Source: an uncultured Porphyromonadaceae bacterium (GTDB lineage: Bacteria > Bacteroidota > Bacteroidia > Bacteroidales > Muribaculaceae). Taken from it: a stretch of DNA of 9,891 nucleotides. A program made the translations under genes and the position numbers. Position 1 is the stretch's first letter; every line of letters starts with the position of its first letter. The DNA lies in contig CAJJOX010000075.1 in NCBI GenBank assembly GCA_905193485.1, forward strand, positions 1 to 9,891, in the 5' to 3' direction. This document shows positions 1-8,109 of this stretch, piece after piece. The notes under the pieces are model-generated. The model saw only the letters and a program-made list of their open reading frames with translations, made no database searches and was not told the origin of the DNA.

Positions 1-1852
1 GTGGTGGCGAGGGGGGGGGGGGGGCGGGCGGAGTTTCTGACCTCTCCGCTTCAGCAGCCACTCGCCGGTCTGCCGGAGCATTCGAATTGGGCTGTGCCGT
101 GTCGCGTTTCGGATAGTTGGGCGTGTCGAGAGTCGATATCTCCTCGCTGGCCGTATTAAGCAGATCGACCATTGCCTCGGGAACGATCATCACATCCTCC
201 GGCGATGTTGGCCGCAAATCGCCATACCATCTGAATTTAGGCAGGAAATAGGCGTTGCGCTTGGCCAGATAGAGCGGCGTGACCGTCGAGGTGGTTTCCG
301 GCCAGAAATGAATGCTCTCTATCGATTGGCCTTTGAAATAGGAGTCCATGAAGCTGCTCTCGACAAATGCATATTTATTATATGTCGAATCCGACTCCAT
401 CGGGAAAACGATAAGCTGCACGCTTCCTTCAGCATACATCCGCTCGATTGTCGAATCGGCGAACCACGCCGTGAGGTCATCGCCCGAGAGCTGATTGTAG
501 CAGTCTTCGGCTATATGCTCGGCCATGACGCCGGTCAAAGGCAGACGCGCCCAGTCGACCGTAGAGTCAGCGAGATGAACGTTGATTTGATTGCCGAATA
601 TCTGTCTTTCGCCGCTCCACACGATAGGATGACGATACATCCACATCAGCGAATCACGCTCGGTGAGGCTGAGTGAATCGCATAATCCCTGCAAATCAAA
701 TCGATAAAATCGCACCTTATGGAACACGTTGGTTACTTTGGTCGAATCGGACGGATCAATATAGGCCGTGATGGTATCGCCATGCAGATATAGGGTGTCG
801 CCTTTGGAATATTCCTTGGCAAGCGCGCGTCCTGTCACAAAAGCACTGTCGCGCACCTCGTCATAGAAGCCGTAATCGCCGTGAAGCGAACTTTGCCTCG
901 CCGAATCAGTCAGCACCATACTGCCGAAGGCTTCGCCATACTGCCGGGCACGGTCATAGAAAAGCGTATCGCCGGTGAGAGTGTTACCGCGCCGGGTATG
1001 GACGGTGGAGCGCTCATACAGGTCGGCCACGCCACTGTCGGTGTTATAGGTTCCCGATGAAGTGTAGATAGTTCCGTCGTTGTTGATGATCTCGCTTGGG
1101 CTCACGAGTTCGGCGACATGAGTTGCAGTATTGTATTCAAGCGAATCGGTGTTGATGTAAAGCACGTCGTTCGGACGGCGGCTTGTCAGATGCACGTCGA
1201 TATTGAAATAGGCATCCTTTGTGCGGGGATAATACTCTCCTTCCCACGACGTGAGCACATTGGTTCGGTCGCTCAGCTCGCCGCCAACATCGTAAAAGCC
1301 TATTTCGTTAAGCATGTCATAATGAAACACATCGGTGGTAAGCGTGACATCACGGTTTTTTAAACGCACTTTTTTACCTGCGTCAGCATACAGAACCGCT
1401 TCTTCATCAATGCCGTCATAGTCGAGATAGTCGGCATAGACAAAAAGAGTGTCACCCTGTTCCATGCGCACGTTGCCGAATGCCTCGAACGAGTTGGTGG
1501 CCTCGTAGACATATGCGCTGTCGCAATACATATGCATTCCACCTTTGCGCAGCTTCACGTTGCCGTTCAGCACCTGATACTGCTCCTCATGTGGATTCAT
1601 GGGATTTTCCTCGTAATGGAGTCTGTCGGCATATTCAAGAAACACCTTATCCGACTGCGAATGATCGGTGGTGGGAATTGTAGGCTTGATCACCTTGGTT
1701 TCCGCAGAGCCTCGGTTCGGTGCGCGTTTGGCCTTGGGGGTCTGTGTCACCGCGAATATCAGCGACGGCAGACACAGCAGCATCACACACGCCACAGCTG
1801 TCAGATGCGGTTTGCGGTTGGTTCCATGGCTTTGCTTTTTCACGCTACGCAT
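1..1852 (-). CDS. OstA/LptA-like lipopolysaccharide-transport family protein, 3' end cut by window edge
   Basis: The frame is open from ATG 1852 to the window edge (617 codons, no stop seen). An in-frame stop at 1868-1870 means no upstream start is possible. Residues 1-16 are basic, followed by a hydrophobic segment at about 17-34, consistent with a signal peptide. The body, from about residue 65, is a run of beta-rich repeats of the type GNVKLRKGG, FGNVRMEQGD and DTLFYDRARQYGEAFG with many Y/F-D-S/T-x-x pairs, as in the OstA/LptA jelly-roll family. Members of that family bridge lipopolysaccharide across the periplasm to the outer membrane. The last visible residues are low complexity and proline-rich (PPAPPPPSPP), encoded by a long C tract. 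It lies 79 bp downstream of the surA-like gene with no terminator visible between them, so co-transcription is likely. Family assignment is fairly sure; the exact role in Bacteroidales is inferred. No strong Shine-Dalgarno is seen, which is usual in this phylum. Confidence 0.85.
   Translation of the reverse strand, partial: MRSVKKQSHGTNRKPHLTAVACVMLLCLPSLIFAVTQTPKAKRAPNRGSAETKVIKPTIPTTDHSQSDKVFLEYADRLHYEENPMNPHEEQYQVLNGNVKLRKGGMHMYCDSAYVYEATNSFEAFGNVRMEQGDTLFVYADYLDYDGIDEEAVLYADAGKKVRLKNRDVTLTTDVFHYDMLNEIGFYDVGGELSDRTNVLTSWEGEYYPRTKDAYFNIDVHLTSRRPNDVLYINTDSLEYNTATHVAELVSPSEIINNDGTIYTSSGTYNTDSGVADLYERSTVHTRRGNTLTGDTLFYDRARQYGEAFGSMVLTDSARQSSLHGDYGFYDEVRDSAFVTGRALAKEYSKGDTLYLHGDTITAYIDPSDSTKVTNVFHKVRFYRFDLQGLCDSLSLTERDSLMWMYRHPIVWSGERQIFGNQINVHLADSTVDWARLPLTGVMAEHIAEDCYNQLSGDDLTAWFADSTIERMYAEGSVQLIVFPMESDSTYNKYAFVESSFMDSYFKGQSIESIHFWPETTSTVTPLYLAKRNAYFLPKFRWYGDLRPTSPEDVMIVPEAMVDLLNTASEEISTLDTPNYPKRDTAQPNSNAPADRRVAAEAERSETPPAPPPPSPP
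11..24. repeat. G14 homopolymer tract in 3' part of the OstA-like CDS
   Basis: Fourteen consecutive G on the plus strand (C on the coding strand), flanked by further G-rich sequence up to base 31. In the OstA-like frame it reads as consecutive proline codons and keeps the frame open to the edge. Such a tract is slippage-prone, so it could be a phase-variable site. Because it sits at the very edge of the window, it could also be a sequencing or assembly artefact. Confidence 0.9.
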
Positions 1853-1931
1853 ATCGTTGGGCAGATGTTAACTAATTTGCGCGTCCTTTACGTTTCGCCA
1901 TCACGGTTTTTGACATGAGATGCCTCAGGCT

Positions 1932-3305
1932 TCATTTGGCTGCCGCGCTCTCTTTGATCCAGCCGGCATGACGGAAATCGCAGTTACGCCATCCGGGCTC
2001 GATGCGCACATAAGTGTCACGGATTTTGTTTTCGAGCCAACGTTTCAGCAACGCTTCACGTTCGGCATTTTCATACATCTCCTTCACAAGCTGATAGTCA
2101 TCTGCCACATTGGCTTTGTGCCCGGGTATGCGGCGCGTGAGCTTCACCATGGCGACTACCTCGCGGTTGAGCTTCGGATCGATCATGATGAATGGAGCCG
2201 AAACCTCGCCTTCGGAAAGCTCGTTTACGGCCTTGGCCACCTCTTGCGGCAGCTCCGACATCTCGAATTGCGGAGTGCCGTCCTGCTGATTGACCATCAC
2301 GCCGCGGTTGTTGCGGGTGTCTTTGTCCTGTGAAAGATAGGCCACTGCTTCCTCAAACGTAAATTTCTTGTTGACGACCATGTCCTGCCGCACCGAGTCG
2401 AGCCGGTTGACCGCATCGACGAGATCATTGTCCGACACTCGCGGACGTAGAAGAATGTGGCGGGTGTTGATGCGGTCGCCGCGTTTCTCGATAAGCTGGA
2501 TAATGTGAAAGCCATACTGACTTTCGACAATCTTCGACACTTTCTTGGGATCGTTCAGGTTAAACGCCACGGCGGCATATTCCGGATCAAGATGTCCGCG
2601 GCCCATGAATCCGATCTCACCGCCGCGCATGCCGCTCTCCTTATCTTCGGAATAAAGGATCGCAAGAGTCGAAAACTCGCTCTCTCCACGGTTCACTCTG
2701 TCGGCATAGTCGCGGAGGCGTGCCTTGACATCCTCGATCTCCTGACGCGGTATCACCGGATTAAGTGTCAGTATCTGCACTTCGACCTGCAGCGGCACGA
2801 AAGGAATGCTGTCCTTAGGCATGGCGTCGAAGTAGCGGCGCACATCCGATGGCGTGGCCTTGATGTCCTTGGTAAGGGCCTGCTGGACACTGCGCACACG
2901 ATATGAGTTACGCACCATATCAATCATCGATTCGCGCATCTCGGGCATCGATTTGCGGAAATACTGTTCCATTTTCTCACGTGATCCAAGCTGGGATATA
3001 TAAAAGTTGAGTCGGGAATCCACCTCGGCCATCACTGAAGCGTCGGGCACGGTGATGGTGTCGATATCGGCCTGATGGAGATAGAGTTTCTCGATGGCCA
3101 TCTGTTCGGGTATGAGGCAGTAAGGGTCACCGTTGATGGCCACACGTTCATATTGCATGTTGTTGTACTGCTCTTCGATTTCCGACTTCCATATCGGCTG
3201 ATCGCCGACAACCCACGCCACCTCTTCAGCTATGTTGTTTTGAGAAGCGGCTGCCAGCGCCGTAAGGGCATAGAGCGCCGCCATTGCATATCGGAGTATT
3301 TTCAC
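1932..3305 (-). CDS. surA: SurA-like periplasmic chaperone / peptidyl-prolyl cis-trans isomerase
   Basis: A 457-residue protein with a signal peptide (residues 1 to about 21), an N-terminal SurA-type helical domain (about 25-165), a first parvulin domain (about 172-275, with GGEIGFMGRG at 228-237 and GFHIIQL at 265-271), a second parvulin domain (about 278-390, starting INTRHILL) and a C-terminal helix ending in W-x-N-C-D-F and GWIKE. Length and order match SurA, which escorts unfolded outer-membrane proteins through the periplasm. The second parvulin domain has the usual histidine (H283). In the first, the matching position is glutamine (Q177, VEVQILT), so that domain may not be an active isomerase. 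The start is GTG at 3305: no in-frame ATG lies between it and the upstream stop at 3339-3341, and the next ATG (residue 8) would remove the basic residues of the signal peptide. A terminator and promoter lie just upstream. The gene symbol is by family resemblance. Confidence 0.88.
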   Translation of the reverse strand: MKILRYAMAALYALTALAAASQNNIAEEVAWVVGDQPIWKSEIEEQYNNMQYERVAINGDPYCLIPEQMAIEKLYLHQADIDTITVPDASVMAEVDSRLNFYISQLGSREKMEQYFRKSMPEMRESMIDMVRNSYRVRSVQQALTKDIKATPSDVRRYFDAMPKDSIPFVPLQVEVQILTLNPVIPRQEIEDVKARLRDYADRVNRGESEFSTLAILYSEDKESGMRGGEIGFMGRGHLDPEYAAVAFNLNDPKKVSKIVESQYGFHIIQLIEKRGDRINTRHILLRPRVSDNDLVDAVNRLDSVRQDMVVNKKFTFEEAVAYLSQDKDTRNNRGVMVNQQDGTPQFEMSELPQEVAKAVNELSEGEVSAPFIMIDPKLNREVVAMVKLTRRIPGHKANVADDYQLVKEMYENAEREALLKRWLENKIRDTYVRIEPGWRNCDFRHAGWIKESAAAK

Positions 3306-3331
3306 GTCGTTTCTGGTGCTAATTGATTCAT
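3302..3331 (-). other. Possible nine-codon leader ORF overlapping the surA-like start
   Basis: An ATG at 3331 opens a short frame, MNQLAPETT, whose TGA stop (3304-3302) overlaps the GTG start of the surA-like gene in the string GTGA. It lies between the predicted promoter (3348-3355) and the gene, so it would be transcribed. The geometry resembles translational coupling, but so short an ORF could easily occur by chance. Confidence 0.25.
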
Positions 3332-3347
3332 TTTTGGTTTATCTCGC

Positions 3348-3355
3348 CAAAATTA
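3348..3355 (-). promoter_or_regulatory. Bacteroidetes-type -7 element before the surA-like gene
   Basis: On the minus strand this reads TAATTTTG, an exact match to the Bacteroidetes -7 consensus TAnnTTTG, 42 bp upstream of the GTG start and downstream of the preceding gene's terminator-like hairpin. No good TTTG (-33) element is found 19-21 bp further upstream, so it is supported by one box only. Confidence 0.5.
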
Positions 3356-3402
3356 CTAATTTTTGCCCATTCACGCATCATTCAGTCTGCCAAAATGACA
3401 AT

Positions 3403-3424
3403 AGCCCGCTACGAATCGCGGGCT
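3403..3424 (-). terminator. Rho-independent-like terminator after the two-parvulin isomerase gene
   Basis: A perfect 7-bp GC-rich stem (AGCCCGC / GCGGGCT) with an 8-nt loop, 24 nt past the stop codon of the isomerase gene. On the minus strand it is followed by ATTGTCATTTT, only a modest U-rich tail. It would separate that gene from the surA-like gene. Confidence 0.6.
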
Positions 3425-3448
3425 GTTAACAATATTTTTCACAAACGA

Positions 3449-5353
3449 TCAGTTGTTGTCTGCCAAATGAGCAAGTCGATCGCGCCAGACGGTCACGGGA
3501 TATGTGTCGTGGAGTTCCCTGAGCCATTCCTTTTCGAGCTGCTGCTGATAATCAATGCTCACGGCGCCGCGCACATCTGTCGCTGTTTCGGGCTGATCCA
3601 CGACGGCACCACGCCATCCGCGCCATCTTGTCCAACGGCCGGATGCTTCGGGAATGTCACCGCCGAAAGCCACATTGTCAACGATGGCATTGCTGCCTCT
3701 ACCGGCTATCACTCTGTCGATTCTGACATTGTTGCTGAATTTTTTGCGTAGTTCGGTCGACAGAAGATTGTCGGCGACATTGAGTGTTTCGAGATAGGCC
3801 ACCGCCTCATCGGCGATAGAATCGTTTATAGCGCTGACTACGAATCCGCGATAGTGCGGCGCGTCCCATCGATAATTGTCGCGGTGCTGGCGGAAATATG
3901 CCTCAAGTCCTTCAGCGTCGGTGTTGGCACGATCCCACACCTGCCGGTTACTGATTTCATAGAGCAGCATACCGTCTGAATATTCATTCAGCAGATTGCT
4001 GTAGTCGGCTTCACGGTCCGGAAGAGTGGCCACAAATTGTGTGCGCACGCGGCTCAGCATCATTCCTTCGGCATTTTTATTGTATCGGTCTATTATCTCT
4101 GTCACCCCCGAGTTTTCATAACCGACAAGGCTCTTCAGCACGTCGGCGGCACTGACTTTACTCTTGCCGATGCTGAAGGCCGGCGATTTGACAGCCGTGA
4201 TCTCGGCACGGCAGGCATCAGACAGGCCTCCGTGTCTATTGACGATCTCAGCTACTGTCGCCAGGGTCTTGCGGTTGAGTTTGGCTCCGATAACGCGACC
4301 ATAGCGCTCGAGCGTGCGGCGTACGACAAGTTCGCCGCGATAGTCGCCGTCAAGAATTTTTTCAATCAGCGGACGCACGGAATCTATGGGAGGCGTCGGA
4401 CGTGATGCCTCACGCAACAATATATGATAGCCGGCCGAAGTGAGCACTGGTTCCGAAAGCTGACCGTCGGAAAGCGCGTATGCGGCGGCTTCAAATTCGG
4501 GTATCATTCGTCCCACGCCAAACCATGGGAGCTGTCCGCCGTTTGTGCGTCCCGACGGGTCATGAGTTTCACGGCCGGCCATATCGACAAAATCGGCGCC
4601 TTCGGAAAGAAGACGATATATAGAGTCAATCTGAGCCTTTGCTACTGCAAGGTCGCCGCCTACAGGCTGCTTGAGTATGTGGCGCACACGCAGTTCGCCG
4701 GGATCAGCCTCGCGCGCCTCGACTTTTAGAAAATGCACGCCGAAACGTGTCTGAAAAACAGATGAAAAGCCACCGACGGGAGTGGTATATGCCGCATCTT
4801 CAAACTGGTACGGGTATAAAGTGCCGGTAAACCTGAGCAGACCACCGGTGACAGAGGCGGCGGGATCAACACTGTAAGACCGCACCATCTGCTCGAAATC
4901 GGCTCCGGCAAGCGCTGCGGCATGCAGGCTGTCGGCCAATGCCCGGCTATCGGCTGAAAGGATCAGATGCCGCACGGTCACGACTTCGCACCGGTGTGCG
5001 TAGGCTTCGTTGACAAGGCTGTCGCGCATCTCCTTATCCACAAGATAAGGCGCCGAAAGCTCGGATCTGTAGCGCTGCATATCGTCGCGATATGAGGCCG
5101 TTGTGTCGAGGCCGGCATCGATGGCCGCACACACTTTCAGCTTATAATCGACAAACATATCCACATATTCGTCAAGCGACATAGCCTCCGATTGCTGGAC
5201 GTTGTTTTTCTTATAAAGGTATTCAAATTCACTCAGTTTCACCTCGCGGCCTCCGACAGTCATCACAATCGGGTCATTTTTTTTGCCCGCAGACAAGGTC
5301 ATGGAAGGCAAAGCCAAGGCAAAAAGCAGGAGCGACAGCACTATTTTTTTCAT
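3449..5353 (-). CDS. Periplasmic peptidyl-prolyl isomerase with two parvulin (PpiC-type) domains
   Basis: A 634-residue protein starting MKKIVLSLLLFALALPS, a clear signal peptide (about 1-22). Residues about 28-110 form a SurA/PpiD-like N-terminal region (DEYVDMFVDYKLKV at 61-74). Two parvulin domains follow: about 123-214 (TVRHLIL with H129, GG at 170-171, GVHFLKV at 205-211) and about 220-316 (RVRHILK with H225, NGGQLPWFG, GYHILL). Both keep the usual histidine. The remaining 300 residues resemble the long C-terminal region of Bacteroidetes members and end LEKEWLRELHDTYPVTVW. It probably isomerises prolines in, or chaperones, exported proteins. ATG codons at 5371 and 5374 are alternative starts adding six or seven residues; 5353 gives the best signal peptide. 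The frame stays open upstream to about 5641, but that part overlaps guaB in another frame and is not a plausible protein. It lies 124 bp downstream of guaB, across an inverted repeat. Confidence 0.88.
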   Translation of the reverse strand: MKKIVLSLLLFALALPSMTLSAGKKNDPIVMTVGGREVKLSEFEYLYKKNNVQQSEAMSLDEYVDMFVDYKLKVCAAIDAGLDTTASYRDDMQRYRSELSAPYLVDKEMRDSLVNEAYAHRCEVVTVRHLILSADSRALADSLHAAALAGADFEQMVRSYSVDPAASVTGGLLRFTGTLYPYQFEDAAYTTPVGGFSSVFQTRFGVHFLKVEAREADPGELRVRHILKQPVGGDLAVAKAQIDSIYRLLSEGADFVDMAGRETHDPSGRTNGGQLPWFGVGRMIPEFEAAAYALSDGQLSEPVLTSAGYHILLREASRPTPPIDSVRPLIEKILDGDYRGELVVRRTLERYGRVIGAKLNRKTLATVAEIVNRHGGLSDACRAEITAVKSPAFSIGKSKVSAADVLKSLVGYENSGVTEIIDRYNKNAEGMMLSRVRTQFVATLPDREADYSNLLNEYSDGMLLYEISNRQVWDRANTDAEGLEAYFRQHRDNYRWDAPHYRGFVVSAINDSIADEAVAYLETLNVADNLLSTELRKKFSNNVRIDRVIAGRGSNAIVDNVAFGGDIPEASGRWTRWRGWRGAVVDQPETATDVRGAVSIDYQQQLEKEWLRELHDTYPVTVWRDRLAHLADNN

Positions 5354-5394
5354 ATTGTTTCGGATTTTCATCATACGGCACGCATAAAAAGCGG

Positions 5395-5440
5395 CACGGA
5401 TATATAACGCATCACCATAGCGGTTTATTATATATCCGTG
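5395..5440. repeat. Perfect 13-bp inverted repeat between guaB and the isomerase gene
   Basis: The arms are CACGGATATATAA at 5395-5407 and TTATATATCCGTG at 5428-5440, exact reverse complements separated by 20 bp. The structure ends 42 bp before the isomerase start codon. It could form an mRNA hairpin in a guaB read-through transcript or be a protein-binding site. It is AU-rich and has no U-tract, so it is not a standard terminator. Confidence 0.8.
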
Positions 5441-5456
5441 TCTGCCGTTTCCTTCA

Positions 5457-5471
5457 GCGGCTCTGCGCCGC
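5457..5471 (-). terminator. Small GC hairpin just after guaB stop (weak)
   Basis: A 5-bp perfect stem (GCGGC / GCCGC) with a 5-nt loop begins about 6 nt after the guaB stop. No T-tract follows on the minus strand. It may protect the guaB 3' end or attenuate transcription, but it is too short to call a terminator with confidence. Confidence 0.25.
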
Positions 5472-5477
5472 GATGAT

Positions 5478-7010
<1,533 letters not shown>

Positions 7011-7083
7011 TCAAAACGCACACGTTTTTTCTACCCATGCTCCACATGAAAGATTCCAATAAGAGGCACAACGGCCATTCTGC

Positions 7084-7839
7084 TCACTGCTTCGACACGG
7101 GACGTACCGAATTGCCGTAACGGCGCAAATCCCAATCCACACTGATTCTGTCTTTCTTAAAATACAGATTATAGGCGCTGAAGCTGTTGTCGGCATATGG
7201 CGAACCGCTCCAATACCGTCCCAGCACTCCGACGAAATTCGCATTGCCGACACTTCCGGCAGTGCCGGCGGCCGGAAGGAATATCCACCTGCCGGCCTTT
7301 CTGCCGGTCACCTTCAGGCCTTTCACGCCATTGAGTTCCGACCATTCCATTGTGCAGTTGGCAACCAATTCCTTCATCTGCGATTCGGTAGGCATGCTCC
7401 ATTGCCCGCCCCACATGGCCGTTGCCACATCGGCATCTTTTTCACCGCTTATATCGCGATTATAGCTATTGTCACCAAGTGTCTTGCTGTTTTCCCCCGC
7501 ATAAATGGTCTTGGGTTTTATCTCGCCCCACGCTATATAGATGCCACATTCCTCGGCGGCTGTGGCGCCGACATTCATCGTAGCCCACTTTGTCCCCGAC
7601 GGCAGTCCAAGATCCACATATCCGTGTCCGTTGATATAGCCATCGGCACAGATATCGGCTAAGCCGGATGCCTTTCGGGACACAGGCGTTTCAGCTGAAT
7701 CCTCTTTCACGCTTTCAGCCTTCGCAACCGTATCCGCCCGTCTGTCCTTCCCCGACACACCGCCCTCACACGACGGAAACACACATGCGCTGCTAATCAC
7801 AGCTATCACACAACCGATTCTTGACAATATTTTTAACAT
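7084..7839 (-). CDS. Putative lipoprotein with Fibrobacter-succinogenes-major-paralogue (FISUMP)-type domain
   Basis: A 251-residue exported protein. The N-terminus (MLKILSRIGCVIAVISSAC) is basic then hydrophobic. Cysteines at 19 and 24 could be lipidated, though neither is preceded by an ideal lipobox, so lipoprotein status is likely but not certain. Residues 25-60 are a charged linker. From about 72 the sequence reads GYVDLGLPSGTKWATMNVG, then YIAWGE at 101-106, WGGQWSMPT at 143-151, and a C-terminus with RYWSGS and NSVRPVSKQ. This is the pattern of the FISUMP domain, common in many copies in Bacteroidales surface proteins. The molecular function is not known; surface exposure or carbohydrate-related roles have been assumed. 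It has its own promoter in the divergent region. 127 bp separate it from guaB and no clear terminator is visible there. Confidence 0.8.
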   Translation of the reverse strand: MLKILSRIGCVIAVISSACVFPSCEGGVSGKDRRADTVAKAESVKEDSAETPVSRKASGLADICADGYINGHGYVDLGLPSGTKWATMNVGATAAEECGIYIAWGEIKPKTIYAGENSKTLGDNSYNRDISGEKDADVATAMWGGQWSMPTESQMKELVANCTMEWSELNGVKGLKVTGRKAGRWIFLPAAGTAGSVGNANFVGVLGRYWSGSPYADNSFSAYNLYFKKDRISVDWDLRRYGNSVRPVSKQ

Positions 7840-7880
7840 AACAACAGTTAGCTTTAGGAAAACATTCTGATTTTATATAG

Positions 7881-7912
7881 CAAAAATATATCTTCCGACG
7901 TCTATTCGCAAC
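7881..7912 (-). promoter_or_regulatory. Promoter of the putative lipoprotein gene
   Basis: On the minus strand TATTTTTG (7881-7888) matches the -7 consensus TAnnTTTG. GTTG (7909-7912) stands for the -33 box, with 20 bp between them, within the usual 19-21. The -33 box lies inside the palindrome GCAACGTTGC (7908-7917), a possible operator. The gene starts 41 bp downstream of the -7 box. Confidence 0.6.
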
Positions 7913-7953
7913 GTTGCCGCAACTTTTACAACGTTTTGACAACCATTTGTAAC
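7908..7953. repeat. Palindrome and phased CAAC repeats in the divergent region
   Basis: A 10-bp perfect palindrome GCAACGTTGC occupies 7908-7917. CAAC recurs at 7909, 7920, 7929 and 7940, with TAAC at 7950: spacings of 11, 9, 11 and 10 bp, close to one DNA turn. The array overlaps the upstream part of the lipoprotein promoter and could be a regulator-binding site. The unit is only 4 bp, so chance is possible. Confidence 0.4.
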
Positions 7954-7997
7954 CCGGCAAGCATTTTCATATCTATCCCCTGCCGAAACCGCCCGCT

Positions 7998-8013
7998 GTT
8001 TCCTGCCGGAAAC
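7998..8013. promoter_or_regulatory. Interrupted palindrome in the divergent region (possible operator)
   Basis: GTTTCC-TGCC-GGAAAC: 6-bp perfect arms around 4 bp. A further GAAAC copy lies at 7985-7989 and could pair with the same left arm. It lies upstream of both divergent promoters, so it is probably not transcribed from either, and a DNA-binding role fits better than an RNA hairpin. Confidence 0.35.
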
Positions 8014-8058
8014 TCCTGAGGGATACCCGGCGAAGTCCATATTTTTTTCACAAAACGG

Positions 8059-8090
8059 CTTGCAGATTATGACCTGAGATATTAAATTTG
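8059..8090 (+). promoter_or_regulatory. Promoter of the DUF3857/transglutaminase-like gene
   Basis: CTTG (8059-8062) stands for the -33 box and TAAATTTG (8083-8090) matches the -7 consensus TAnnTTTG, with 20 bp between them, the standard Bacteroidetes spacing. The ATG lies 19 bp past the -7 box, giving a very short leader. Confidence 0.7.
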
Positions 8091-8109
8091 CAAACAAGCC
8101 TATAAAACC

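Noticed and set aside
1853..1931. Possible promoter or small gene between the surA-like and OstA-like genes
   Set aside because: A 14-codon ATG frame from 1916 ends in TAG well before the OstA-like start, and no TAnnTTTG box is found, so simple co-transcription is preferred.
7256..7315. Clustered CCGGC/GCCGG repeats that could fold as hairpins
   Set aside because: They lie inside the lipoprotein coding sequence and are explained by Gly/Ala/Arg/Pro codons of the conserved domain.
7873..8097. 74-codon minus-strand open frame in the divergent intergenic region
   Set aside because: It spans both predicted promoters and has no family-like sequence or start signal, so chance is the simpler explanation.
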